Source: Notamacropus eugenii
Lineage: Eukaryota; Chordata; Mammalia; Diprotodontia; Macropodidae
Direction: 5' to 3'
DNA: 64,000 nucleotides
Assembly: GCF_028372415.1 (NCBI RefSeq)
Contig: NC_092875.1
Span: forward strand, 227,763,136 to 227,827,135
Each line of letters starts with the position of its first letter. Positions within the stretch are counted from its first letter, which is position 1. Of the stretch, positions 11,655 to 21,379 are shown piece by piece. The notes under the pieces were generated by a model. The model saw only the letters and a program-made list of their open reading frames with translations. It was not told where the DNA came from and did not search any database. Made by a program: the position numbers and the translations under genes.

Positions 11655-11990
11655 TGTTCCTTATACCTACTTCTGGCTTCCACCTTACCTCTCCCTCTTA
11701 ATTTCCCTACTTCCTTCAAGACTTAGAAAAATTTCATTTTCTGCCAGAGGCCTTTCCTTGTACAAGATCCTACTGCTTTTCCCTTTATCAAATGAGATAT
11801 TATTTACAAAGAGATCAGTACAATACTTAGCACATAGTAGGTACTTGATAAATGCTTGTCCTCTCTCTTTTTAGATTACCTGTATAGCATCCTTGAAGGC
11901 AGAGGCTACTTTCCTCCCCCCTCTATTTGCACTGTCAGTACTTAGCACAGTTACTGCCCTTAGTAAGAACTTAATGCTTGTTCATTGAAT
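11655..11990 (+). repeat. L2 3' end carrying a SINE tail
   Basis: L2 sequence at 11655-11780 resumes at 11890-11990 ('ccttgaaggcagaggctact ... cagtacttagcacag'). Between them, 11790-11870 resembles the 3' half of a CORE-SINE ('aaatgagatattatttacaa', 'cacatagtaggtacttgat'). A SINE fragment therefore appears nested in L2. Confidence 0.5.
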
Positions 11991-12079
11991 GCTCTTTGCC
12001 AGGCATGGTTGTCAAGCAATCATATGTATCCAGCACTGGGCCAAGTAACAAAACTCTGAATGGGTAATACTACGTAAGC

Positions 12080-12322
12080 TAGGTGGTGGAATACATAGAG
12101 CATTGGGCTTGGAATAGGAAGATATCTTCCTGAGTTCAAACCTGGCCACACACACTTACTAGATGTGTAACCCTAGGCAAGTCACTTAACCCTGTTTGTC
12201 TCAGTTTCCTTATTTATAAAATAATCTAGAGAAGGAAATGGCAAACCATTCCAGCATTTTTGCCAAGAAAACTTCAAATGGGGTCACAAAGAGTTAGACA
12301 TGAATGAAACAACTGAACAACA
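12080..12322 (+). repeat. tRNA SINE with RTE/BovB-like tail
   Basis: Near-complete plus-strand copy. The tRNA-like head starts at 'agctaggtggtggaatacat'. The middle holds 'gttcaaacctggccacacac' and 'gcaagtcacttaaccctgtt'. The tail 'aatggggtcacaaagagtta' ends in 'aactgaacaacaa', which closely follows the BovB/RTE terminal pattern. Confidence 0.9.
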
Positions 12323-12379
12323 ATACTAGTTAAAAAGTTTGAAAATAATCATAAATTATACAAAAGGAGCATAAACAAC

Positions 12380-13150
12380 CAGTATTTTGATTTTTATTAA
12401 ACTAGCTTTTACTGATTTATTTTGTATTTTGAAATGCTAACTGAATATTATCAAATGGGGTAAACAAAGATGTTAATCTTCAGGTTTGATATGCTGCAGT
12501 TTCTAATTAGTTTTGACAAAAGCCTTTAGTGCTAAGGAGGGAGATTTTGAAATCACAGGCTCATTTTGCCCTGGATTTTCTGTTTCAATGAGCTAATGTT
12601 AAATATGTAATAGGATGCATCATAATAATATATACAACACCAATTTTGTTTCTTTTCAAATAGAAGGCTCACAGCCTGATTAGATGATGAAAAATACAAC
12701 TTTGCAGGATTCATTTACTGTAAATTGACTGAAATTGAGTGGAAGAAAACCCAAACCTATCTGCAGCAGAGATGCTGTTTCCATGTGTACAATAATTATT
12801 TCTTAGCATTGATTTGAGTAGCTACAATTTGCTTTCACATTTAATCAATAGAGAGCAATATTTGGATCAGATGCTTTCTTGAGTAATATCATAATTACTG
12901 AATTACACAAGGCTCTCTTCCTTTCTTTGTCACTACTAGTGATTTTAAAGCTTTAGCTCCTACCAAACTCTTTAGTCCCTTTGGAATTCATGTGACATTT
13001 TACATGGAAAGAAGTGTAAAATGCCACTTACTGTGCTCCCACCCTATAAATTATTCATCTCTGCAGTTTATCAGACAGCTTTGGCTTATAGATAAGAAGT
13101 AGCCTCTCATTTGTTGCACATATCACATAGGGCTAAACAACCAAAAAAGG
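12380..13150. other. Repeat-free stretch, candidate conserved non-coding DNA
   Basis: No recognisable repeat over about 770 bases in a window where such stretches are uncommon. It is AT-rich with TAATTA/ATTA-type and CAGCAG/CAATAATT-type motifs and no long open frame. An enhancer-like conserved element is a guess from texture only. Confidence 0.3.
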
Positions 13151-13154
13151 TATG

Positions 13155-13460
13155 CAACCAGCGAGGAGAGCAGGCAGGTAATCTAAGCTTGCACATTTGG
13201 GAGAGGGACATTCCACCTTGAGAACAGACTCACTAACTTCACTGGTCGTGAAACTGTAGAATTGAGCTACTGAATCTGTGTCCTGTAAAGGGTTACTAGG
13301 TCAAAGATGTAGGACTCTGGGAGAGGACTCAAAGTATAAACCTTTACTTGGTTTGCTTACTGCCATATTGAGCAATTGAGATCTTTGACCAAAAGGTACG
13401 TTAATGATTTTATATTAACCAATAATATGGGCTTGTAAATATGGGCATTTCTTAACAACT
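13155..13460. other. Unassigned stretch
   Basis: No coding signal and no repeat I recognise. Confidence 0.35.
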
Positions 13461-13465
13461 ACCAA

Positions 13466-13715
13466 GGGCAGCTAGGTGGTGCAGTGGGTTGAGCACCAGG
13501 CTTGGAGTCAAGAAGACACTTTCCTGAGGTTAATCTGGTCTCAGACACTCACTAGCTGAGTGACCCTGAGCAAGCCAGTTAACACTGTTTGCCTCAGTTT
13601 TCTCATCTGTAGAACAAGTGGGAGAAGAAAATGACAAACTGTTCCCGTATCTAATCAACAAAACCCTAAATGGGGTCACAAAAACTTGGGCACAACTGAA
13701 CAACAACTGAACAAC
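13466..13715 (+). repeat. tRNA SINE with RTE/BovB-like tail
   Basis: The complete head 'ggcagctaggtggtgcagtg', the middle 'ctgagtgaccctgagcaagc' and the tail 'taaatggggtcacaaaaact' are all present. The final ACTGAACAACA unit is duplicated ('actgaacaacaactgaacaaca'), a common slippage product at such tails. Confidence 0.9.
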
Positions 13716-13739
13716 AAAATAACAAAACTTGACCATACT

Positions 13740-13920
13740 GATAGAATTACAAAAGTTCAGAAGAGGAAGTGATCTCGGAGTTTACCTGGTCCTATCCATG
13801 TCTGAATAGCAATGACCTTTACAACATCTGCATTCACCCTCTTTAAAAATTTTCCTTGACCAGGAAATTATGACCTTTTCACTCCAAGGAGAACAATCCA
13901 AATTTTGAAATATTTGCATA
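13740..13920 (-). repeat. CR1/L3-like 3' fragment
   Basis: Reversed CR1-type segments: 'ggtcctatccatgtctgaat', 'cctttacaacatctgc', 'accctctttaaaaattttcc'. Confidence 0.4.
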
Positions 13921-13934
13921 TGGATTTGTTTTCT

Positions 13935-14028
13935 CCCACAGTAGAATGTTAAGGTCCTTCATCAAAAGAATTGTTTTATTCTTTATACTTGTTTTCCCAG
14001 AACCAAGCATAATACCTGGTCCATAGTC
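13935..14028 (+). repeat. L2 3'-end fragment
   Basis: 'acagtagaatgttaaggtcc' is followed by 'cagaaccaagcataatacctgg', a degenerate L2 terminus. Confidence 0.45.
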
Positions 14029-14029
14029 T

Positions 14030-14285
14030 ATGGGTGAGAGTGCTAGACTAGTCATCAAGACCTGAGTTCAAATCCCACTTCAGGCACTTACTAGCTAAGT
14101 GACTCTGTGGCAAGTCACTTAAACTCTCAAAATTTCAGCTTCTTCACCTGGAGAATATGGAGATGGAGGTAATGGTAGCATCTAACTCCAGGGCTGTTGT
14201 GAGGATCAAATGACGTAATATCTGTACGTCATTTTGCAAACTTCAAAATAGCATATAAATGTTACAATAAAATATAATGCTTGTT
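14030..14285 (+). repeat. CORE-SINE (MIR-like tRNA SINE)
   Basis: Nearly complete: 'gagttcaaatcccacttcag', 'tactagctaagtgactctg', 'ggctgttgtgaggatcaaat', then 'tattttgcaaacttcaaaata'-like end sequence. Confidence 0.85.
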
Positions 14286-14294
14286 AGTTGACTG

Positions 14295-14710
14295 TGTAAA
14301 ATGAAATTTAGACACCAAACCTGGAGGAAAATTAGAATGGCTTTATTGTGAGGTTCAACAAATAGGAGTCACCCATAGTATAAGTGTGCATAGGCAGTCC
14401 GTCTGGGAAAACAATTGCAGGTCAAGGTGATGGGTTTTTATGCACAGGCACAAAAAAGGGAGAGCCTTTCCAGGTGGTTCCAAGCTGTCTCAGGGTTATC
14501 AGAAAGGCCCATAATTAAAATAGTTCATGATTTGGGGAGAAGCTTCTATATCTCTTAGTAAGAGCTTTGACTGTTGCAATATTTATGGAGCCATACAAGG
14601 GAATAAGATCATGAAATCGATATGGACTGCAGACAAGATGGAGGGACTTTACAAAAATAAAGTAACTTTGGTTACTTTGATACCTGCAATTGATGATTGA
14701 TAGCTTTACT
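14295..14710 (-). repeat. Solo LTR, class I-like, minus strand
   Basis: Read on the minus strand it has a TAAAAA promoter box in a 'gcataaaaaccc' context (14443-14432), then AATAAA followed by 'gccattct' (14347-14342), and ends in TTTACA at 14295. This order (U3, TATA, R, AATAAA, U5 ending CA) is that of a gammaretrovirus-like LTR. It resembles the LTR at 23.9 kb. No internal retroviral region adjoins it, so a solo LTR is likely. The right end is approximate. Confidence 0.55.
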
Positions 14711-14712
14711 CC

Positions 14713-14780
14713 AATCAATCACTTAGTCTTAATTAAGCATCTACTATGTGCCAGGCTTGGGAATTACAGGAAATTTCTTA
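14713..14780 (-). repeat. L2 3'-end fragment
   Basis: 'taagcatctactatgtgcca' with 'ggcttgggaattacagg' is the reversed L2 3' terminus. Confidence 0.6.
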
Positions 14781-14784
14781 TTAT

Positions 14785-14960
14785 CACTAACCAAAATTGT
14801 TCCTAGTCCTATCCATGGTACCATGAAGAACAAGTCTCCCTTCCTGCATCATAACCTTTCAGATATTTGGAGGCAACACTCATGACCTCATCCTCTCTTC
14901 TTCCTCTTTGACCTCTAACAATTACCTGTAATTTTTTGAAAGACCTTTTGAAATTACTAT
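14785..14960 (-). repeat. CR1/L3-like 3' fragment
   Basis: 'cagatatttggaggcaacac' with 'tcatgacctcatcctctctt' resembles the reversed CR1 3' region ('aaatacttgaagacagctat-catg' type). Confidence 0.4.
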
Positions 14961-15039
14961 TGCTTTAATAAAACAGGGTAAGTAAATGCCTTTGTCCATT
15001 TCAGCTGCTATTTGGTAGACTGAGAGATTTCTACGGCAA

Positions 15040-15087
15040 GAAACAAAACAAAACAAAACCCTACCAAAATATTTAAAAACACATGCA

Positions 15088-15121
<34 letters not shown>

Positions 15122-15135
15122 TGCACACATGCACT
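15040..15135. repeat. (AAAAC)n and (CA)n microsatellites
   Basis: An AAAAC run at 15042-15058 is followed by 'catgcatg' and a CA run at 15089-15117. Two minus-strand frames across it are repeat translations. Confidence 0.9.
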
Positions 15136-15234
15136 GGCACGGTGAATTTTCACCTCACGTAATGGAATGAGTCAGTTTAGGCACTTAGAAAAGTACGTGA
15201 GAGGGAGCAAAGGAAAGATAAGGAATAGTATTAT

Positions 15235-15430
15235 AACCAGTATTTATATAGTGCAAAGATTGACAAAGCAATTTCTGTAAATTATTTTATTTGATTTAAA
15301 ATGAAACCCCGTAACTTTGATGTTACTAATATCTCCATTTTAAAAATGAAGAAAAATAAAACAAAACAAAAAATTTGAGACCAGAGTCATACATAGAGTA
15401 ACTATATGTGAGGCAGAATTGGAAATTGAG
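15235..15430 (-). repeat. MIR-like fragment
   Basis: Faint MIR order: 'gtatttatatagtgcaaaga', 'tccattttaaaaatgaagaa', 'gtgaggcagaattgga'. Confidence 0.35.
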
Positions 15431-15434
15431 TCTT

Positions 15435-15790
15435 CCTGATTACAGGTCTAGCAGTCCTAGTGGGGAAGAGGGATAGAGAAAGCCAAAAGCTTCGTGAGAT
15501 GAGTCTACCTGTTATCTGAAGACTGCAGAATATACAGGTTCCTAATTTTGTATGTGATGATATTTAGGATCATAGGAAGTTTGAAAAGCATCTGTAATCA
15601 AGGCAGAAGATATCTTCCTGCCCTGGAAACCTAGGTTATTCCAGGATTTTAGCCACACTTGTAGTCCTTTGGTGTCAGACATCTGAGTGGTCACGTACAG
15701 CAGGACAATTTAATATGGGAGGAACTATTAGGGAATTCATTAGTTGTATCTTACTGGTCAACTACCCTTGAAGCAACAAACAAGGAAGTA
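15435..15790. other. Unassigned stretch
   Basis: No coding signal or named repeat. Confidence 0.35.
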
Positions 15791-15794
15791 CACA

Positions 15795-16115
15795 TCATCA
15801 AGTTGTTTATAAACTTTTTAAACTGTGGGTTTAAGACCCCACATGGGATTTTGAAAAATTTGGCTACAGTAAAAGGTTTCTGAACATGTAACAACCAAAA
15901 GTTAATTCAAAATCAAAAACAGGGTAATGAATCTGATGTATTTCTGGCAGTGCTTACCCGTGTTGCATCACCAACTTTACCGCAGTCTTCATTCTAAACA
16001 TAAAACATGTATACTTTGCACTGTGCATGCCTTCAGGCTACACAATACCACAAACACTGCCCAAATGTGAAAAAGGGTCACCAGAGTAAAAGTTTATGAA
16101 GCCCTGAAGGGTTCC
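15795..16115. mobile_element. hAT-like non-autonomous DNA transposon
   Basis: The ends are inverted: 'ataaactttttaaactgtgg' near 15805 and the reverse pattern 'aaaagtttatgaa' near 16088-16100. This is the arrangement of small hAT elements whose ends read 'ctttttaaactgtgggtcgcgaccc' before CpG decay. No transposase is present. The 8-bp target duplication is not clear. Confidence 0.5.
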
Positions 16116-16254
16116 AGGCAGGATCAGAGGGCATTTCTAAGAAGACACTTGGGTTTTTTCCTTTTCTCTCTTCTGGTGTAGTCTAGTAACTCCTATCCTA
16201 GTAAGAAATAGTTATTGGAATCACTCTGATTTCTCATATTGCCCTTAATTCAAT

Positions 16255-16320
16255 TTAGTTTAAACATATGTTAAGCACCTATTATGTGCAAGGCCCTGCT
16301 GTCAGTCTTTCCTGCCATTT
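16255..16320 (-). repeat. L2 3'-end fragment
   Basis: 'gttaagcacctattatgtgc' with 'aaggccctgctg' matches the reversed L2 terminus. Confidence 0.5.
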
Positions 16321-16529
16321 TGTGTGGCTTTTTCAGATATATCTCCCCTTCTCTCCAATTGTATCTATTGAAACTCAGCATACTATATGTTGGTGTACAT
16401 GTATAATTAAAATTTCCTGCAGTTTAAAAGAATTATAAGAGTCCAAACCATATATAGATTTCTGTTCCTTGACTTGACTCATTGAAATTATGCCTCTAGA
16501 GATATGACTAACATTAATGATGGTACTGA

Positions 16530-16725
16530 TAAAAATATAATACTTACAATAGCTAACATTTATATAACAGTTTAAGGTTTAGAAAATATTTTGAATATAT
16601 TATCTGATCTGATCTTCACAATAGCCCTTCGAAGTAGGTGCTATAATTATCCATATTTGACAGAAGCAGACAGAGCCTGAGGGAGGTTAAGAGACTGGCC
16701 CAGGGCCACAAATCTCAAGTATTTC
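16530..16725 (-). repeat. MIR-like SINE
   Basis: Clear reversed MIR order: 'aatagctaacatttatataa', 'ttatctgatctgatcttcac', 'cgaagtaggtgctataatta', 'ggttaagagactggcccagg'. Confidence 0.75.
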
Positions 16726-17245
16726 TATAATTGTGCTTCATCACTATAGAGCAAAAAGGCAGGAGTTTCCAGAAATGCTGATGGAAGAAATAGATTAGTG
16801 AGATGGCAGAGAATGGGGAAAATTGTATGTGGGTATATAGTTCTGAAGGCTGCCTATTTCTTCATCCTTTGCTCTAAGGAAAAGAACTTCTGGGTCTTCC
16901 ATTTTATATGGGCAGTGGAAAAAGAACATACTATAGGAGGGGAACTTTGCCCTTCATGAAGTAAGTAGTACTGTACTTTGATAACTGAACTTTTTGATTT
17001 ACTGGCAGCATGGCCCAAATTTGTGGTAATCAGGAACAGCATGTTCAAGACCTGAGATCCATGCCTGGAGAGTAGATGTAAGCTTCTGGCTGAGATTGTG
17101 GAAAGCAGTTACCAATGAAGAAAAATTGTCAATATAAAGACAGAAATTGTTAAGATCAAATGTAATATTACTTGCTATTCCCTTAAATGATCCTAGTAAT
17201 GTCAGAATTTCTGTGATGTCCTTGCATTCCTACTCTTACATTATT
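16726..17245. other. Unassigned stretch
   Basis: No coding signal and no named repeat. Confidence 0.35.
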
Positions 17246-17249
17246 TATT

Positions 17250-17600
17250 GTGCATTAGGTTGAGCTAAACCATACCCTAAGTCCTCCCACCCAGGGATTT
17301 TGTCTGGTATAGAAACCCAGCTTGAGCTGGATCTCAGCTCTTGATGTCTTTGACCCCTTCCATTAGGATTCATAGCATGAAAGGCAAAACAGCCAGAATG
17401 AAGTGGTTTTCCTTGTCCAAATTGTCAAGGGCCACAGGGGTCTGGTGACCAGGCCTTGCTACCTCACCTGTCTCCTCCCCATCTCTTCCTAAAACTATAA
17501 AAACTTTTTGATGAGTCTCTTTGGTTGGGAAATCCACTGGACATCCCCTAAGGCAGCAGGTATGCTACCCTGTTATCTCAATTAATGGCTATTCCTTTCA
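17250..17600 (+). repeat. Possible LTR, plus strand
   Basis: TATAAAAA lies at 17496-17503, after a C/T-rich block. About 75 bases downstream a degenerate AATTAA is followed by 'tggctattcctttcagct'. The layout resembles the U3-R-U5 of a gammaretrovirus-like LTR. Its right end abuts a LINE at 17603. Ends and termini are not proven. Confidence 0.4.
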
Positions 17601-17602
17601 GC

Positions 17603-18092
17603 TCCAGCTGAACTGCCAAGCATTCAAACTATGCTTCAGATAGCACAATTCTGATGGGCTGGTCATGTTGTTCAAATACAAAATGTACCCTTTCCAAAAA
17701 GACCTTTTCATGGAGAATTCCCATGGGGCAGGCAATCACATGGTGGTCAGAAGAAGTGGTACAAGGACACTCTCAAGGTCTCTCTCAAGAACTTTGGATT
17801 TGACTGTGCGAGATGGGAGACACTGGCACAGGACCACTCAGCATGACGTGCCCACATCAGAAAGGGTGCTGTGCTGTATGAGCAAAGCAGAATTGAGATA
17901 GCACAAAAGAAATGTAGGATGTGCAGTATTTGGAGCCCAAATATTCACATGGGCTATCTGTGCCCAATCTGTGGCAGAGCATTCTGAGCTTGTATTGGTC
18001 TGATTAGCCACAGTCAGACACACTGAAACTTCACTTTATCACAGTGATGTCATTTTGGTCCTCTTCCAGAGCGAAGGACAACAACCATGGCT
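17603..18092 (+). pseudogene. LINE ORF2 C-terminus with zinc finger, 3' UTR and tail
   Basis: The conceptual translation runs through the C-terminal part of a non-LTR retrotransposon ORF2: 'WAGHVVQ', 'GGQKKWYKDTLKVSLKNF', 'WETLAQDHSA'. It ends in a C-x2-C-x12-H-x3-H zinc finger at 17961-18023 (Cys codons 17961 and 17970, His codons 18009 and 18021). A TGA interrupts the finger five codons after the second Cys. The 3' UTR is about 60 bases and ends in 'tttggtcctcttccagagcg' and 'aaggacaacaacc'. Similar 3' ends occur at 39.4-40.16 kb and 57.6-58.2 kb. I cannot assign the clade (RTE-, CR1- or L2-related). The frame is dead. Confidence 0.7.
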
Positions 18093-18223
18093 TTGATTTA
18101 TTTTAGACTTGACAGGAAGAATTCTGGAATGCCAGAGATTGCCAGTTATTATAGAGCACAAGGTTGTCAGAAAGAAATGGGAAACGGATTTCCCCCTGAG
18201 CCTCTCTGACGTTTGGCATCCAG

Positions 18224-18229
18224 GACACA

Positions 18230-18298
<69 letters not shown>
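18224..18298. repeat. (CA)n microsatellite
   Basis: An almost pure CA run of about 70 bases that starts about 130 bases downstream of the LINE tail. The four long frames across it are repeat translations. Confidence 0.97.
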
Positions 18299-18299
<1 letters not shown>

Positions 18300-18564
18300 T
18301 CCTTTTCCTTTATCCTCTCTTCCACAATATGTTGGTGTCAGTATTTGCCACATATATATATGTCTGATGGGGAAGAAAGCACATCTCCCCCAATACATAT
18401 ACCCAAAAAAAGAAAAAAAAGATTGGCCATAGAACCTTGCCTTATGAATATGAGTCAAGATTGTGGCAAGAAATTGCCAAATGTGAGGTGAGGGTAACAA
18501 TTTTTTTTCTATAAGTTTCTAATAATTTATAGCAGTATTTCATCTTCATACCCCAAAGTCAAAA

Positions 18565-18690
18565 AATCGATATTGCATAGTGGATAAACTGCTTGTCTTG
18601 GAATAAGGAGGGTAAGGGTTAAAGTCTCACCTCAGCTATATACCACCTATGTGAACCTAGGCAATCCACTCAGTCTTACAGTGTTCCAAG
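18565..18690 (+). repeat. CORE-SINE 5' half
   Basis: 'gcatagtggataaactgctt' (tRNA-like head), 'gtaagggttaaagtctcacc' (B-box region) and 'gtgaacctaggcaatccact' are visible. Confidence 0.55.
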
Positions 18691-18699
18691 AAAAAAAAA

Positions 18700-19175
18700 A
18701 ACACCCCTTTTCCAAATTAAAGGTTGCAGACCTAGCTCCAATTTTCTTTGGTAAAAGGAGTTTCCTCAGTAGAAGCACCTTATAACATTGAAATTTCAGG
18801 ACCATTTTTTTAAAAGACATCAAAGCCTAGGTCAATATTTAATTCAGGCCTAGCACTCTCCTCACTGCAAAGATCCATATGGAGCTTGGAGTACTAGAAG
18901 GAAGAATATTCTAAGTATTTAAAATTTAAAGTGGGAGAGTACTCAAAGTATGTGTGTACGCTAGAGAAGGCCTACTCAAATGAACTGGAGGATGGGCTGA
19001 AAGAGTCATTTTCCTAGTGGCTTGAGTATAGCATCATCTAGTGGACAAACCACATATTAAACTCTCTGTGGATAATTAATTGTGTTGACAACCTGTTTTC
19101 TGGAGGCTTATGGAAAGCAGAGCACAAGCTGTTGTGGGCACATTACGTACCATTCCAATTGTCCATATGTACTAA
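18700..19175. other. Unassigned stretch
   Basis: No coding signal and no named repeat. Confidence 0.35.
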
Positions 19176-19179
19176 CACA

Positions 19180-19335
19180 TACTCAATAAGTATTTGTTAT
19201 TGATGTCTTTAAGATAACACATAAACTTTCATTAAACTTTTCAAGGCACTGAACTGGGATATAAAGCCAAAATAATTAATTGCCCTCAAGGAGCTTACAT
19301 TCTACTAAAATTGGTGTGAGATATAACATGTGCAT
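19180..19335 (-). repeat. L2 3'-end fragment
   Basis: 'caaggcactgaactgggata', then 'ccctcaaggagcttacattc' and 'tactaaaattggtgtgaga' are reversed L2. Confidence 0.55.
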
Positions 19336-19339
19336 GGAC

Positions 19340-19790
19340 AACATATAAAAGAAAAAAAGGGAGTGGTAAGGAAAATGGAATGATTCAGACCAATCTGGAA
19401 ATATAATGAATAGCAGAGTCCCCAGCTTCTGTCCTTTGTTTTCCTGTGACTTTTAGAAACACCTAAGAGAATAAATAAGGGCTAAGAAGCTATTTTCAAG
19501 CATGTCACTGTCACTGATCTTCTTCAGACATCATCACCTCTGCTCACCCTTATAGAAGGTTGTTTGAAACTTCTAGCAGCTTGCTGTATTTCCCAGTTTA
19601 CAAAACTTTATGAAAAGAAAACAAACAAAATTACACACTGAAAGAATACTTTCCAACTAATGGAGTATTCAGAGTGGCACTGTATTGTCCACATAGGTTT
19701 AACCTAACTCTCTTGTTTGCATTTTGTCCTAAGAACACTGTTTGCTCTGCATTATGAAGGTCAATTTAGGAAAACTACTCAGGTCAAGCT
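19340..19790. other. Unassigned stretch
   Basis: No coding signal and no named repeat. Confidence 0.35.
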
Positions 19791-19794
19791 TGAA

Positions 19795-20330
19795 AACATT
19801 AATTAAGCACCCACTATGTGCCAGGCACTTTGATAAGCTCTGGAAATAAAAAGAGAGGTAAACACACAAACAAATGATGAACACGCAGAGAGAGAAAGAC
19901 AGAGAGAGAGACAGAGAGAGAGAGAGAGACAGAGACAGAGAGAGAGAGAGAGAGAGAAAGAAAGAGAGAGAGAGGAGAGAGAGAGAGATTAGATAAATGA
20001 CTAAATGAATGAATCAACAAATAAATGAAGAAAGGAAAAAAATGGAAGGAAGGGAGAGAGGGAGGGAGGATGTTCTTACTTTCAGGGAGGTCACGGTATA
20101 ATAAGGGAAATAATAGGCACAAAATTGTACAAACAAGACATATCCAGGATAAATTAGAGATAATCTTACAGGGAAGATACTAACCAGCATTAAGGGGGAC
20201 CAGGAAAGGTTTCTTGTTGAAGTTAGGATTTAACTGGGACCTGAGAGGAGCTAGGGAAGCCAATAGCTGGAGATGAGGGAAAGAACCTCAGGCATAGGGG
20301 AGAGTCAGTGAAAATGTCTGTAGTCAAAAA
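19795..20330 (-). repeat. L2 fragment with internal purine microsatellites
   Basis: The reversed L2 end 'taagcacccactatgtgcca' (from 19803) continues, after microsatellites, into 'gaaaggtttcttgttgaagt' and 'cataggggagagtcagtg' L2 body. The microsatellites are (AG)n at about 19887-19990 and (GAAG/GGGA)n at about 20030-20070, expanded inside the element. The minus-strand frame at 19814-20122 is a translation of these repeats. Confidence 0.6.
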
Positions 20331-20617
20331 ATGAGGTATCATATGGGAAGAAAAGCCCAGGGTATGCTAACTCTGCTTTTACAAAATGGCTACATGCAAT
20401 TTCAGTCGGGCAAAGTAGCCCCTGTCCTCATCACAGCTAATAGAAAGAACTTTTACTATTTCCAGTTACATAAACCAATTGTCCTGACTTCCTGTTCATG
20501 ATAACAGTGAGATTTTAGGAATGACATTCTTTAGGGGAACATTGACAAACTTGAACATGTTCATTGGAGTGACAGTAAATTAGTGAAGGCCCTAGAAATC
20601 ATGGCCTAAGAGAAACT

Positions 20618-20760
20618 ATATGTGTGTGTGTATAGTATGTATATATATATACATGCATGTATAGTGTATAGATACATATTATATATAGTTTCTTTTACAT
20701 ATATGTGTGTATGCATGTATGTATGTGTATATATGTACATGTATGTCTCCTAATGTATAA
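20618..20760. repeat. TG/TA microsatellite
   Basis: Alternating TGTG, TATA and ATGT blocks. Confidence 0.9.
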
Positions 20761-21034
20761 ATTATCAAGGAATATGATAGCTACTCATCTGAAGGTCTGG
20801 AAGTGCTAGGATTAGTAGCCAGAACTTTTGTGATTTTTCAGTTGAAAATATGGAGGGAGATCCTAATAATTAGAGTTTTCTCCAAAAAGAATATTATGAC
20901 TCAAAACAGTGAGCATCCTTTCATTTCTAGTGTTCAAGTAAGGGATACAGTGTTTGCATGTATTGCAAGCATTATACTTGTAAAGGTTAAGTCATAATGG
21001 ATAGTATGTTGAATTTGTCAAAATGGGTAGAATG

Positions 21035-21180
21035 TTGAATTTGGAGTAAAGAGTAAAGAAAATTTGGGTTAAAATCTCAACTTTAGCATTTACCGTGTGA
21101 CTATGAGCAAAAGTCACTTAATCTGTCAAAGGTTTGTTTTCCTTATTGGTAAAATGATACTAACACCTAATACTAATAAC
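21035..21180 (+). repeat. CORE-SINE fragment
   Basis: 'ttgggttaaaatctcaactt', 'gtgtgactatgagcaaaagt' and 'tattggtaaaatgatactaa' follow the CORE-SINE order. Confidence 0.55.
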
Positions 21181-21189
21181 TGCAAATAG

Positions 21190-21370
21190 TTCAGTGTAGT
21201 TGGACCACACAGTATGTGGAAAGGAACAAAGTATGAGAGGACTAGAAAAAGAGGACAGGGTCAGGTTATAAAGAGCTTTAAATTCCAAAATAGGAGTTTA
21301 AATTTAGTCTTGGAGGTGAGAGAAAATCACTGAACTTATAGAGCTGAGGTCATAACATGTTATGACCTAC
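21190..21370 (-). repeat. L2 body fragment
   Basis: 'aggtcaggttataaagagctt' (in the form 'gggtcaggttataaagagc') and 'aataggagtttaaatttagt' match the reversed non-coding 3' region of L2. Confidence 0.6.
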
Positions 21371-21379
21371 ACTTCAGCA

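Noticed and set aside
12080..12322. A-box/B-box-like sequences as a tRNA gene
   Set aside because: The tRNA-like head belongs to a SINE with an RTE tail; no cloverleaf with a complete acceptor stem is visible.
18039..18500. Four long frames of His-Thr or Cys-Val repeats on both strands
   Set aside because: Translations of the (CA)n microsatellite.
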